Shown here piece after piece: positions 51,935 to 62,657 of a DNA stretch of 64,000 bases. Each line of letters opens with the position of its first letter. The first letter of the stretch is position 1. Origin of the DNA: Corythucha ciliata (lineage: Eukaryota; Arthropoda; Insecta; Hemiptera; Tingidae); contig CM075938.1 in assembly GCA_038030265.1 (NCBI GenBank), positions 46,431,189 through 46,495,188 of the forward strand. Reading direction: 5' to 3'. The notes beneath the pieces are model-generated. The model saw only the letters and a program-made list of their open reading frames with translations, made no database searches and was not told the DNA's origin. Made by a program: the position numbers and the translations under genes.

Positions 51935-54500
51935 TCGAGGATGGAAGGTGGATAGTATTTTATAGAAAACTTCAATCTGTGCTTCTTTTCTTACCAAGGG
52001 GAATGAAAAACTGCTGGATATGCACAAAAATACTTGACTCAAATACCGGCTCTCTCACCTCTCTTGTTTCAATTCCGCACAAGAAACCAAACCTTCCTGG
52101 TTTTTATAACCTCGTTCGGAAGTTCAGGAAGTTGCAGCTTCACGTTAAATTAAATTTTATCATTTCCTTGCTGTCGCGTGAAAAAATTCGTATGTTCATC
52201 ACTTGTAGGAAGGAGATTTACCTACTCGTTTTTTTTTAGCGGGCTCGGCCTCCGCCTCGCCCGCCAAATGGAAAAACCTCGCAGGTAATAACCGCACTTT
52301 CCTGACTTGTAATGTTATATACTATTACCGCCGCAAATTTTACGGCGTTTTAGATCCTAGGCTCTAAAGTAATTTTTTCGGACTGCGCTTCATACCCTTG
52401 CGTTGAAGCGCTCTTCATTTTACGAATTACTTGAAACAACTGAGTAAGAATATCAGCGGTTCAGTTAGTGAACCTATAGTTACACACAGGTACTGACAAC
52501 ATCCTTTAGAGTGGGGAGGGCTTGTGATTGGCTGGTGAGCGTTAACCTATACGACCGCAGCAGCGATTGAGAGATATCAAATTCACTTGATCCGCCAATG
52601 GACCAAACATGGCGGCATATGAGAGATTCCAAATCTATTTGATCCACATTTGCAGGGGAGATCAAATATGGCGACTGTCAGTACTCGTAGGAACTTATAG
52701 AGCCTTAGTTCAGTGACATTATCTAAACATGGAATAACTTTTTCGAATTGCCATCAAATTTCAAATCGTGTCCTGCTTTCAATATCAATGCCCTAAGAAA
52801 CCCTAAGCCCTAGAATAAAAAGTAGTATGTACACCACGAAGCTAAAGTGTATTTTCAAGCCTCGAGGAGAGGCCGAACGAGGCGAGTCCGGCCATCTCTC
52901 TTCTCGTCTCGAAAAGACGCACTTTAGCTCCTGCGTATACTTATAGCTATACATGCTATGCTATACATATAGGTTTCTTAGTTCAAAACATTCAAATATA
53001 TTTACGTAGCAAAGTGTGGGATCGGAGATGGGGGCGTAACTAGAAATCTTTCCGGAGGCAGCGATTCCGTTAGCCCGGCGGCGGTTGACGAGAGAGAATC
53101 AATTAGGTGAGGGGGACGAAATCTTTACTAAAGTCAAATGCAAAATGCTGCAAAAGAGCGGTTTTGAAATGCATAGCAACCATTAGTATACATAGAGATT
53201 TCATGACTTGAAAATATTGATGTAGAAGAAATTGTCGACGAATTTTCGAAAATAGAATAATTGAAAATTAAGATTTCATAAGTGTACGCCTACATAGTGG
53301 GGAGGGGAGTCTTTAGCTCCTTGAACATTTTAGCCTAACTCGAGCTCTAATTTTTGTCTGCGGTCTAATTTTTGTGATCAAAATAAACAAAACGTGTAGA
53401 GGAGAGACTGAAATGTATCCACTCTTTCGAAATATAGAAACTCCACCTTGAACAAGGTCTTGAAAGTGGAACCCAGTGTTATCTTTTGTTCTGGTTGGTT
53501 AGACCACTGGGGCCTTAATTCCCACATTCACGTCCAATACGAGCCTTTTCATAATCACTGAGCCAAACTATAAAGTACTTTTGAACAGTTCTGAGTAGAA
53601 ATGTAAACTAACTGATGAAAAATACGGATACGCATTAGTAAAGATTGTCAGTTCGGACTCGATTTGTAGTCGGAGTCCAAGGGAGGAGCATGGAAGTAAA
53701 AGTTGAAAAATGTAACAATTAAGAAAACATTGAATAATCTGAAGCGGATACCTTAACTGAGGAACCTACAAGACTCCTTTTGGTCCTTGCATCTCTGCTC
53801 TTTATTTTATTTTGTTAAAGAATACGCAATCTGTGATGGTAACCCGTCTTGCAAAATTATTTTAGCTAAGATCTAGGAACGAAGTGTACAGTAACGACGG
53901 TATGGTTTTAAATTCATCAATTTATTAATGAACGCGAACGGTTTTGGGCGTTATACCCACCGGACAATCATGAAAATTGCACCGACGATGTCTGAGGTCA
54001 AAACTTAGATTGGACCTCGCGGTGCACTTTTCATTAATGTCTGGTGATGGTATAACCTCCAGCATCGTTCTCCTTGTGAGCAAGGTTCTCCCTGACTTCA
54101 TGTTTATGTAGAGCCGGGATGGAGTTCGGTGGTACCTCTGCTCCCGACGAGGAGGCGTTCATCAGCTCCGTCCTCGGCTCAATTGCTACGCTAAAGAGGC
54201 TAAGGACTATAGGACCGAGTACTAGCACTGGTAGTTGAAATTCTGAAGTCGCAACGGAGAATGGACCGCACCCTCGGTGCAATTTTCCTCATTTGATTGT
54301 TCGTTCAACACTCTTCCGAATAATTACGCGTTAATTTATTCGATGAACGAAGGTACCCTTCTATAGAGGTTACGAGGTTAACGCTCAAATTATCCCTTTT
54401 GCACGTAAAAGCGCCCCCTTGGCATACGCAATCATTTAAGTTGATTTAGAAAATCAGTAAATACTAATCCCCCTTCCCCTATCGCTGGTTTCCAAACACA
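51935..54500. other. No gene recognised
   Basis: The frame 51979-52239 looks peptide-like (WICTKILDSNTGSLTSLVSI) but has no splice or family support. The words TGATCCGCCAATGGACC (52590) and TTTGATCCACATTTGCAGG (52638) form a small direct repeat. Minus frame 54034-54282 lacks motifs. Confidence 0.4.
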
Positions 54501-54501
54501 G

Positions 54502-54682
54502 AACGTATTTGTCACAATGTGCTATAACGTTTGTACCAAGAGGAGGAAGGGTTTCGAGGCGATATTATTTGGATTCACAATGGAACTCGAATCGTCCCCA
54601 GCCACACTACCCCCGCTTCACCATTCCCTTTCAACAACAGCCATCGTTAAATCAACCGAACGACAGAGAGAATGTGAGGAGA
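54502..54682 (+). CDS. Candidate host exon, Gln/Pro-rich end
   Basis: Acceptor TTTCCAAACACAG at 54501 and a consensus donor AGA|GTGAGT at 54683. The frame reads YLSQCAITFVPRGGRVSRRY, then PQPHYPRFTIPFQQQPSLNQ, coding-like. It ends in phase 0, compatible with the exon at 54891. The other open frame over the same bases (ending at 54691) is an alternative. No family. Confidence 0.35.
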
Positions 54683-54890
54683 GTGAGTGAATGAGTGAGA
54701 GGACTTCCTTGCTAAATGGCTCACGTTTCTTGCCATCAGCCCTTGTTCCCCTTGCCTTCGTCGCATGATTACCAGGTTGATACGCACAGAAGGCATGGAA
54801 GTAATTAGCTGACCCATTAGTAATTCTGAATGAATAGGTTTGGCTTTTCAGTGAGTGTTTCTAGATAATTATTTTGAGTTCTCCCTTCAG

Positions 54891-54951
54891 ACTCCTCCGC
54901 TCGGACTGTTTATTATTCCCTCGAACATTGTGTACTCAGAGGGATTAGAGA
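54891..54951 (+). CDS. Candidate short exon
   Basis: A good acceptor (TTCTCCCTTCAG at 54890) and donor GAGA|GTAAGA at 54952 bound 20 codons plus one base: TPPLGLFIIPSNIVYSEGLE. Phase 0 in, phase 1 out, which fits both the exons ending at 50078 or 54682 and the exon starting at 55790. LGLF.I.S.I..E resembles the conserved second membrane-segment entry of DEG/ENaC channels (GLFLG.S.LS..E), though the usual GG is PP. Confidence 0.4.
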
Positions 54952-55789
54952 GTAAGATATTTTTTGCTATCAAGCCTTATTATGATGGATTTCATGATTT
55001 TTTCCTGTCATTAATCGATGTGCATGTGTGTTCGAATGCATATTAACCAAGTAACTATGAGGTAGGTTTTATTTCCCAAACATAATCGGCCTAATTTTTA
55101 ATTGAACACAGCTCAAGAAATGATGATTTATTCAACTTTGAGTTTAACACTGTTGAGTCATGCAAAACTCTCATTCCTAGCCCTATAAGACAATTGCGGA
55201 ATATTTCTCATTTTCTCTCGCCCTCTTCTGATAATAACTAAAATTACCCCCACCCTATACGAATACACCCACCTCAACAATCAAGACTAATCCTCCAAAA
55301 CTATACACAATATGGTACAAACATTTTTGTACTCTCTCCTTGCAACCCTTCGTTAGAACGATCAATTATCTAAAGACAAAAATAATTTATGTTCAACCTA
55401 ACTTTGCACGATTGTCATCTTTCAACGTTTTCTCACTGTACGGCAATTTTAAGTTTGAATGAGAAACTTGCGCAGTGGGGGGGAGGGGGTAGATTCGCAG
55501 TTTTCATTTCAATAAACAAATGTTTACAGAGAGAGTGTAATGGGTGGGGAAGAAAATGATTGCGTGTGTGCGAATTGTTTCCGGGGATAACAACTTTTCT
55601 GTACCTCACCGCCACACAACTTGTCAAAAATAAATCAAACTCACACAAAAGTCTACAAAATTACCATCGTAACTAAAAATTGACAAACGGCGGAACATCA
55701 ATCCCAAATCCATGGAATAGAACGCGATTTTCCAACAATTGAATGCATCATTTGTTTTCACCCCAACCCTGAATATTCTTTCTCCTCAG

Positions 55790-55974
55790 TCGGACCCTAT
55801 TATTGCAAAGAAGAAACAACGGATTGTTTACATTTCACCTCTTTTTGCGGCTACTCCGAAAAGAACTTTGAATGGCGATTTTTGAAGAGGACTCATGCAT
55901 TTTTAAATTTTGAATTGAAGTGGACTTCTATTCCTCTTTTGACCCTTCTCCATTCATTCCATTTGTCTCCTTGA
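55790..55974 (+). CDS. Candidate terminal host exon
   Basis: A strong acceptor (ATTCTTTCTCCTCAG at 55789) opens a frame in phase 1 that joins the 54951 donor, giving Ile at the junction, then GPYYCKEETTDCLHFTSFCG and EWRFLKRTHAFLNFELKW to TGA at 55972-55974. Cys-rich start and aromatic content look like real coding. The chain 54891-55974 keeps frame across one intron of about 840 bp. Family not recognised. Confidence 0.45.
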
Positions 55975-56540
55975 AGAGCTCTTGCCCTTGAATTTTCTGT
56001 CCACAGTTTTTAATTTTTTTTTTTTTATCAAAGGACGTGGAATAATGATTTTTAAATGTGTAAACTATCTTCCTTCAGCAGAGTCAGTACCACTGAATTG
56101 GTTTTCTGAAGCTCATTGTTATAATAGCAAATTAGCAAATCTAGAAATGCCTTTTGGGTTGTACTGATCGCCTAAAACAGTTTGAGTTGAATTAGGAAGG
56201 AATTCAGTGGAAATCAAAATGCTTTCCTGGCTCAAATTTTAACAAAAGTCACTCTAAAGGCCACGAGGTTGTACAAAGAATTAAATATTTTAAAAAATAT
56301 CAAGAGAAAACGACTGGAAAAGGAATAAAAGATGAAGTTCTCAAGGATTTATTGCAAATGAAAAAGAAAACGTAGTAGGGGATGGTCGGATAACATTAAG
56401 TAAGCGCTGAAATGTAACGAGGTTGTAAGAAGGGATGGTATTTAAGAAAACACGGGAGGAGGGTTGAATACATTCTCATTTTAAAGTAATATTCAGAAGA
56501 GCCCTCCAAGGCGAATTTTTTTACTGTACTCTCACGCTCA
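55975..56540. other. No gene recognised
   Basis: 3' flank of the preceding exon, AT-rich. The Arg/Glu-rich minus frame 56396-56605 is a shadow of the (CT)n tract. Confidence 0.4.
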
Positions 56541-56560
56541 CTCACTCTCTCTCTCTCTCC

Positions 56561-56696
56561 TCTCTTTCTAGGGTGCGATTGAGTCCTCAGAAAACATCTG
56601 TGCACAAAAATATGTGCATGAATGGAGATTCAGTGAGGCTAAAGGACATACGCCGTGTTTTACTCCTTGAATGAGTAACTCTCCCAAGCCCATAAA
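56561..56696. repeat. 136-bp direct repeat, left copy
   Basis: From TCTCTTTCTAGGGTGCG to CCCATAAA. Matches 58983-59118 at 133 of 136 positions with no indels. Both are preceded by a (CT)n tract. They bracket the non-LTR element exactly, so they look like an unusually long target duplication. The sequence also resembles an exon acceptor (TTTCTAG|GGTGCG). Confidence 0.85.
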
Positions 56697-57152
56697 AGCT
56701 CATTGATTCGTACGTCCCTTTCAAGAGAGCAGGTGGGCGTAAGTATGCCTCTCCTTGGATTACGGCAGCTATACGAGAGAAAATTAAGGTTCGCGAGAGA
56801 CTGCGGAGATCACTTCGTCGAAATGATTTGGCTGATGTGAGGGATCGGTATCGGCGAGAGAGGAACGAGGTGGTCCAGTTGATTCGGGACGGTAAGCGTG
56901 TTTTTCGCGGATGGCGGTGGTCAGAGAGAAAAGTGGAGGCGCCTCCGGGAGTTGGGTGTGGGAAAGGCCCGTGGTGGAATGACCTCCCTTCCGTGCTCGG
57001 TTGATGTAATTAATCGGTAGTTTGCTTCTTCCGGCTGTGTGCCGTCTAGTGCTTTCCTTGATGACAATCGTTTCTTCTTCGGAGGTGTGTCGGTTGATGA
57101 CGTGATCGATTCAATGTGACTCTCTAAGTCCGATGCTAAAGGGGTAGATGAG

Positions 57153-58643
57153 GTGGGTATGTTATTCATTAAAAGATTTTCCACCGAGCTTTTGCCTGTT
57201 CTTGTGCACTTGTTCAATTGGTCGCTTCAGGGAGGTGAGTATCCCAGAGCTTGGAGGGTGGCAAAGGTTCGCCCTTTGGCAAAGGTCCCCCGCCCGAGTT
57301 CGACCTCGGACTTCCGCCCGATTTCGTTGTTGCCAGCCGTGTCAAAGATGCTAGAGAGGATCGTTCATTATCAGTTGGTCTCGTTCCTGGAGAGGACGGA
57401 CCGTTTGTACCCATTTCAGTCGGGGTTTCGCTCAGGGTTCAGCACGCAAACAGCGTTGGTTAAGATTACCGAGGATGTGAGGCAGGCTATCGACCGTAGG
57501 CATGTCACTGCATTAGTACACTTTGATTTTAGTAAAGCCTTTGACAAAGTCGACCATAGTATCCTATTGTCCAAAGCAGCGGATTTGGGACTTTCAGCGG
57601 GTGTGCTTTCCTGGCTGAGGAGTTACCTCGTGGGGCGAAGCCAGTATGTTGAGGGGTCTTATTCGCTTGAGGTTTGCTCGTTGCTCGTGACACTTTCTGG
57701 CGTTCCACAGGGATCGGTTTTGGGGCCTCTGCTCATCACTATCTATCTTATCGGAATTTCCGATTGTTTGACCCATTGTCGTTACCACTTCTTCGCTGAC
57801 GATCTCGTCATTTATTTTTCTTTTGAGCCAGCCGAAGCTGTTAGTGCTATTTCAAAGGTGCAGGGGGACATTAATGCCTTGCTGGATTGGGCAGCTGCCC
57901 ACAAAATGATCTTGAACGAAGGTAAAACCAAGGCTATCATATTTGGCTCTTCGAGGTATATGAGCATGCTCAGGAGGAGGGATTTGCCGCAGTTGATGTT
58001 GGGGGAGGTCTCTATACCTTGGATGGAGAGCGTCAGGTTGCTGGGCGTTACATTAGATTCAACGTTGTCCTGGAGGGAACACGTTATTGATGTTTCGAGG
58101 CGGACTTTTCGTAGTTTGGTTCAGCTTTAGACTATCCGTGATTTTCTATCCCAGACGGCCCGTCGTGATCTTGTTCGGTCTCTTATTTTACCTATTTTCG
58201 ATTATGGATGCCTGGCTTTTTATCGTCTGTCGAGCGAATTGGATTTGCTGTTGTACCGGACGCTCAATGCATGTATTCGGTACATTTTTTACCTCAGTCT
58301 TGACACCCACGTGACCCCTTACTATACCCGCCTGGGGTGGCTTAATCCCTCTCAGCGCCGAACCTTCTTGCTGAGCTGCTTTCTGTACAAGATGTTTTGT
58401 TTAAAGAAGCCTCGGTACCTCTGTGAGGGCTTCGTCGCCAGAGCTGATTTTGGCCGAGTCGGCAGGTCTGGTGGGAGCAGCCTTGTGGTTCCTCAGCATC
58501 GTACGTCAGTCCTTGGTGTGGGATTTGGAGTTCAATCGGTCTGTGTTTGGAACGGGATACCGGATAACATTAAGAGAACCAGATGTTTTAATAAATTTCG
58601 GGAGAGATATTACTCATTCTGTCTCACGTTAAGAGAGGAATAA
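57153..58643 (+). pseudogene. Reverse transcriptase ORF with one in-frame stop
   Basis: The frame runs from about 57120 to the TAA at 58641-58643 with a single TAG near 58126. RT blocks in order: SDFRPISLLPAVSKMLERIV (about residue 50), FQSGFRSGFSTQTALVKITE, VTALVHFDFSKAFDKVDHSI, GVPQGSVLGPLLITIYLIGI, YHFFADDLVIYFSFEPAEAV with FADD as the catalytic box, and VRLLGVTLDSTLSWREHVID for the thumb. The tail after the stop carries RRDLVRSLILPIFDYGCLAF and WNGIPDNIKRTR..NKFRERY, a typical Jockey/CR1 C-terminus. A stop at about 57117 also precedes the block. It would make a truncated RT only. Confidence 0.8.
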
Positions 58644-58982
58644 GGCCGTGCCATGTCCTTCTTTCCTTTTCCCTCATACCCCCTCCCCACCATTAGCTAT
58701 CTAGTCATTGCATTTTGCTCAACCTTTTTAACATTTTTTGATAACGAATCAATTTATTTTAATAATTGAACATGACAATTTAATGTTGATGATATTTTAA
58801 TGTGATACCTAATATATATATTTTCATTCATTTAATCTTATTTTATTTTTTTTTATAATTGTTTTATTACTGTTCGTCATTTTCCGGTTACATTATGTTT
58901 AGCCTTTCAACGACCCAAGAGGGGGTCATTGTTTGTTACAGTTGTACCCTGGAAGCATAATAAATCTCTCTCTCTCTCTCTC
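58644..58982 (+). repeat. 3' UTR and (TC)n tail of the element
   Basis: AT-rich sequence ending in GGAAGCATAATAAATCTCTC followed by about ten TC units. The tail is a dinucleotide repeat rather than poly(A). Confidence 0.6.
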
Positions 58983-59118
58983 TCTCTTTCTAGGGTGCGA
59001 TTGAGTCCTCAGAAAACATCTGTGCACAAAAATATGTGCATGAATGGAGATTCAGTGAGGCTAAAGGACATACGCCATGTTTTACTCCTTGTATGAGTAA
59101 CTCTCCCAAGCCCGTAAA
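58983..59118. repeat. 136-bp direct repeat, right copy
   Basis: Same length as 56561-56696 with three substitutions (positions of CCGTG/CCATG, TTGAATG/TTGTATG and CCCATAAA/CCCGTAAA). In this copy the frame GAIESSENICAQKYVHEWRF is open to TGTATGAGTAAC, so it may hold a host exon. Confidence 0.85.
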
Positions 59119-59500
59119 GATTGTTATTGAATAAAAAAGTAGGTAAAATCAAATTATCATCCCGCCAATTTGATTCACCCTTTAACACCCCCTCCCACAA
59201 CTCCCTGATAATATTCCCAATCTCCCTAATGACTATGTTGACCCGGGAGGGTCGAATACAGCATGAATCTACGGCATCCGAACCTGTGAGACTGACATAA
59301 TCATCTATTTATCGAGCACTTTACAGCGTAGAACAGAAACACTGATTATTTCTTCTTCATCTTCTTCTTCTTTCCTACAGAAGACTTAGGCCCGCTTTTT
59401 CAATTCTCTGACTAAAGTCTTGATTATGGGACCACTGATTAGGCTTAGTCAATGACTAAGCCGCTGGGCACCTTTTTCAATCCCAAGAGGCGATTAGTAA
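59119..59500. other. No gene recognised; small palindrome
   Basis: A near-perfect palindrome GGCTTAGTCAATGACTAAGC lies at about 59442-59462 within sequence that has GGCCCGC and TTTTTCAAT words in both directions. It could be a decayed MITE. Otherwise nothing. Confidence 0.35.
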
Positions 59501-59769
59501 TCAGTTGTGTTGTATAAATCATGACGTCACAGCAAGCAATGTACTTAGAGATAACCAAAACAGAACCTAGCAGTGTCACTGTACTGAAACGCGGAATACA
59601 AATTTAATGGTTCATAGTTCATCGTGTTGTTTTATTTCACAAAAACATAACATGATGGCAGCGGAAATGATTTTTATGGATCGCGTTTGTTAGTAAGAAG
59701 TGCCTTAAAGTTCAGTAAGTGTGTTCAGACGCTTTCGGATTCAGACTGAGTGAAATTTGAAACGGGACC
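59500..59769 (+). mobile_element. Probable 5' LTR end and leader of a Ty3/gypsy-type element
   Basis: A TATAAA word at about 59513, a sequence ending in AAAACATAACA at 59652, then TGGCAGCGGAAATG from 59656, which looks like a primer-binding site with the usual TGG start. The gag ATG is at 59770. The LTR's left border and the 3' LTR (outside the window) cannot be seen, so the boundaries are inferred. Confidence 0.4.
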
Positions 59770-60600
59770 ATGGAGTTAACCAAGGGCTTGCAACCTTTGC
59801 AATTCGACGGCGAAATTTCAAAAAACTGGAAAAAATTCAAACGTTCTTTCCTTACGTTTATCGCGGGATATCATGAAAAAGCCACAGCCGCGAAAAAAAC
59901 AGCTATGCTCCTTCACGAAGGTGGTCCGGAGCTGCAGGACATATTTGACTCATTGCTCCTCTCCGAGGAAGAGCAGAAGAATTTTGACTTTGTCTTGGAA
60001 AAATTTGACGACCACTTTGTCCCGCAAACGAATGTTACGTACGAGCGTTTCCTGTTCTTTACGCGGAAACAAACGGAGCAGGAGTCTTATGAACAGTACG
60101 CGTCGGTGTTACGGAATCTCAGTAAGTCTTGTCAATTCGGTGACTTACGTGACTCACTCGTTCGAGACGTGTTCGTGTGTGGCATTGCGGACAGAAGATT
60201 GCAAAAAGATCTGCTCTGCATGTCAGATTTAGATGTGAACAAGGCTCTTCAGCTTTGCCGTGCTCGAGCGGTAGTTAGTCAGCAAGTGGATGGAATAACT
60301 CGTGATCTCAAGGAAGAGCCGGCTGAACCAGTCGCGCTAGATGTCATTCGTCAGAAACGTCGGCCACGGAGAGGTCTCGAGGGAAATTATGACAGTGCCA
60401 AAGATAAAGGTAAATCAAGTGACTGCAAGTACTGTGGATACACGCATGTTTACGGACGCTGCCCAGCATATGGTAAGAAGTGCGCCAAGTGCTCCAGAAA
60501 AAATCACTTTGCGAGTGTTTGTACCTCGACGAACTGCATTCAAAGGACCGTAGTCAGAGTGACTGGGATAGTAACTCAAGCTTTGAAATTAACGTGCTAG
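59770..60600 (+). CDS. gag: Gag of the Ty3/gypsy-type element
   Basis: An intact 276-codon frame. Residues 1-200 are helix-rich capsid-like sequence (GEISKNWKKFKRSFLTFIAG, NVTYERFLFFTRKQTEQESY, LRDSLVRDVFVCGIADRRLQ, the last being the conserved capsid end). Residues 215-255 hold two zinc knuckles: CKYCGYTHVYGRC (CX2CX3HX4C) and CAKCSRKNHFASVC (CX2CX4HX4C), typical of Mag-like elements. It packages element RNA. It overlaps the pol frame by about 120 bp in the -1 direction. The slippery-type heptamer A AAA AAT lies in frame at 60498-60504. Confidence 0.8.
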   Translation: MELTKGLQPLQFDGEISKNWKKFKRSFLTFIAGYHEKATAAKKTAMLLHEGGPELQDIFDSLLLSEEEQKNFDFVLEKFDDHFVPQTNVTYERFLFFTRKQTEQESYEQYASVLRNLSKSCQFGDLRDSLVRDVFVCGIADRRLQKDLLCMSDLDVNKALQLCRARAVVSQQVDGITRDLKEEPAEPVALDVIRQKRRPRRGLEGNYDSAKDKGKSSDCKYCGYTHVYGRCPAYGKKCAKCSRKNHFASVCTSTNCIQRTVVRVTGIVTQALKLTC

Positions 60601-62657
60601 TCGCTGAAATGTTCTCAATAAGTGAAAATTCGGCAACATCTCGAAAGGATTGGTATACGGTAGAATTACTCGTCGAAGGCGGATCTCTAGTCGCCAAAGT
60701 GGACACCGGAGCCCAATGCAGCGTCATTAGCCTAAGACAATACAAGGACCTGGGCTACGACCTACACAATCTTCTGAATACAGAGGTGGTCATCACTTCA
60801 TACTCCAAGGACGTCGTACCGGTTCTTGGAAAATGTATTCTTAAATGTAAGTTCAAATCAGTAGTTCATGTATTGGAATTTTTTGTAGTCAAAGACGACA
60901 GTGTTAATATTTTAGGGCTAGCGTCGTCTGAAAAATTGGGGCTAGTTCAAAGGGTTGATTCAATGACGAAAAAATTACCGAATTACATTCCTGAAAAATA
61001 TCACGGGCTTTTTAATGGTCAAATTGGCTGTATTCCTGAAACAATCCATATTGAAACAGACCCTAATGTCAAGCCAGTCGTTTTACCCTGCCGACGCATG
61101 CCTCATTCTCTGTTACCTAAAGTTAAAAAAGAACTGGAATCCATGGTTGATAAGGGGATTATAAAAGCGGTAACACAGCCAACGGATTGGGTCAGCCAAA
61201 TGGTGGTGGTTGTGAAAAAAGACGGTTCACTAAGAATTTGTTTGGACCCTGGACCGCTCAATGAAGCTATAAAAAGAGCTCATTATCCTTTCCCGACGGT
61301 CGAGGATTTTGCAGTTAAATTCAAGAATGCCAAGTACTTTTGTAAGTTGGATGCTCAGTCTGGATTTTGGGTGCTACCACTGGACGAGGAAAGCTCAAAA
61401 TTGTGCACGTTCCAAACTCCCTGGGGCAGATTTTCGTTTTTAAGACTTCCATTCGGGGTCCGCTCAGCACCGGAGATTTTTCATAGAGTAATAGCTGAAA
61501 CATTTGCTCACATCAGAAATGTGGAATCCTTCCAAGATGATATTATTATCTGGGCTGAAAGTGAGCAACAATTGAAGACAACGTTGTCACAAGTTCTGCA
61601 GAGAGCTTTGAAAAATGGAATCAAATTTAATCCTAACAAATGTGTTTTTGATGCTGACTCAGTCACGTTTTTGGGCCACACTTTCAGCTCAGATGGTATG
61701 AGTTGCGACTCAGAGAAATTAAAAGCAATACAAGCTCTAAAGGCCCCAAATGATAAAAAATCGTTGCAAAGACTGTTGGGCATATTTAACTATGTATCAA
61801 AGTTTATTCCTCATTTTTCGGAAATTACAGCCCCGCTCAGAAGTTTGTTAAAAGATGATGTCGAATTTATTTGGACAAATGCTCAAGACGAAGCATTCAA
61901 ATTATTAAAGAACACCTTATGTAACGCCCCTGTGTTGGGTTATTATGATCCAAAAACAGATTTAGTTTTAAGTGTCGACGCTAGTTCGCATGGGTTGGGA
62001 GCTGCATTAATTCAAAACCATAAACCTATAGCTTTTGCGTCAAAATCTCTCACAGATGCCCAAAAACGGTACAGCCAGATTGAAAAGGAACTTTTAAGTC
62101 TTTGTTTTGGCGCAGAGAAATTTAAAAACTACATTTTTGGAAGAGATTCGGTAATTGTTCAGACGGACCACAAACCATTACTTGGTGTGTTTAAAAAACC
62201 TCTTCATAAGGTTCCTGCAAGATTGCAACGCATGCTAATGACCCTACAGCATTATTCGTTAAAATTAGAACATGTTCCTGGAAAATATTTGTATTTAGCT
62301 GATTTATTAAGTCGAGATGTTTACCCTGCCGGTTGTGATAACGACACTCAAGTCGATACTGAAGTAGAAATGCAAGTCGCATTACTAGTTAAAAACTTGC
62401 CCATGTCAGACGAGTGCTGGGAGTCGATTAAGACCACGTCTAAAACGGATAGTGTTATAGTGAAATTAAGAGATTATTTAGCTAATGTTTGGCCTAAGAG
62501 TTATAAGGAAGTTGATAATGAAGTCAAGCTAGTGATGACGTCTAAAAAAATTCCCAAGTTACCGTGGATGGAAGTGGCTTGTGACGCTTTTGAACTCCAT
62601 GGAAAAAATTATTCAGTCCTAGTAAATAGTTTGAGTAATCATACAGGGTGTTCATGA
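60480..62657 (+). CDS. pol: Pol (protease, RT, RNase H, start of integrase)
   Basis: Open frame of 725 codons in the -1 frame relative to gag. Protease: LVAKVDTGAQCSVISLRQYK (DTGA, about residue 75). RT: KDGSLRICLDPGPLNEAIKR, AKYFCKLDAQSGFWVLPLDE, FLRLPFGVRSAPEIFHRVI, FQDDIIIWAE with FQDD in place of the usual YxDD. RNase H: LVLSVDASSHGLGAALIQNH, QTDHKPLLGVFKKPL. Then an abrupt join near residue 685 to PWMEVACDAFELHGKNYSVL, the start of the integrase core, so the HHCC finger and linker are deleted. The last few residues are inside the foldback. The TGA is caused by that insertion. Confidence 0.8.
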   Translation: MRQVLQKKSLCECLYLDELHSKDRSQSDWDSNSSFEINVLVAEMFSISENSATSRKDWYTVELLVEGGSLVAKVDTGAQCSVISLRQYKDLGYDLHNLLNTEVVITSYSKDVVPVLGKCILKCKFKSVVHVLEFFVVKDDSVNILGLASSEKLGLVQRVDSMTKKLPNYIPEKYHGLFNGQIGCIPETIHIETDPNVKPVVLPCRRMPHSLLPKVKKELESMVDKGIIKAVTQPTDWVSQMVVVVKKDGSLRICLDPGPLNEAIKRAHYPFPTVEDFAVKFKNAKYFCKLDAQSGFWVLPLDEESSKLCTFQTPWGRFSFLRLPFGVRSAPEIFHRVIAETFAHIRNVESFQDDIIIWAESEQQLKTTLSQVLQRALKNGIKFNPNKCVFDADSVTFLGHTFSSDGMSCDSEKLKAIQALKAPNDKKSLQRLLGIFNYVSKFIPHFSEITAPLRSLLKDDVEFIWTNAQDEAFKLLKNTLCNAPVLGYYDPKTDLVLSVDASSHGLGAALIQNHKPIAFASKSLTDAQKRYSQIEKELLSLCFGAEKFKNYIFGRDSVIVQTDHKPLLGVFKKPLHKVPARLQRMLMTLQHYSLKLEHVPGKYLYLADLLSRDVYPAGCDNDTQVDTEVEMQVALLVKNLPMSDECWESIKTTSKTDSVIVKLRDYLANVWPKSYKEVDNEVKLVMTSKKIPKLPWMEVACDAFELHGKNYSVLVNSLSNHTGCS

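Larger units (their letters stand above)
56697..58982 (+). mobile_element. Jockey/CR1-type non-LTR retrotransposon, 5'-truncated
   Basis: Plus strand: the C-terminal endonuclease-RT linker (YASPWITAAIREKIKVRERL near 56740), RT (57150-58130), and a C-terminal domain to a TAA at 58641. A 3' UTR of about 320 bp follows, ending in AATAAA(TC)n. There is no endonuclease. The only interruptions in the last 1.5 kb are a TAG in frame at 58126 and a few breaks before 57150, so the copy is fairly young. 136-bp direct repeats flank it. Confidence 0.8.
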
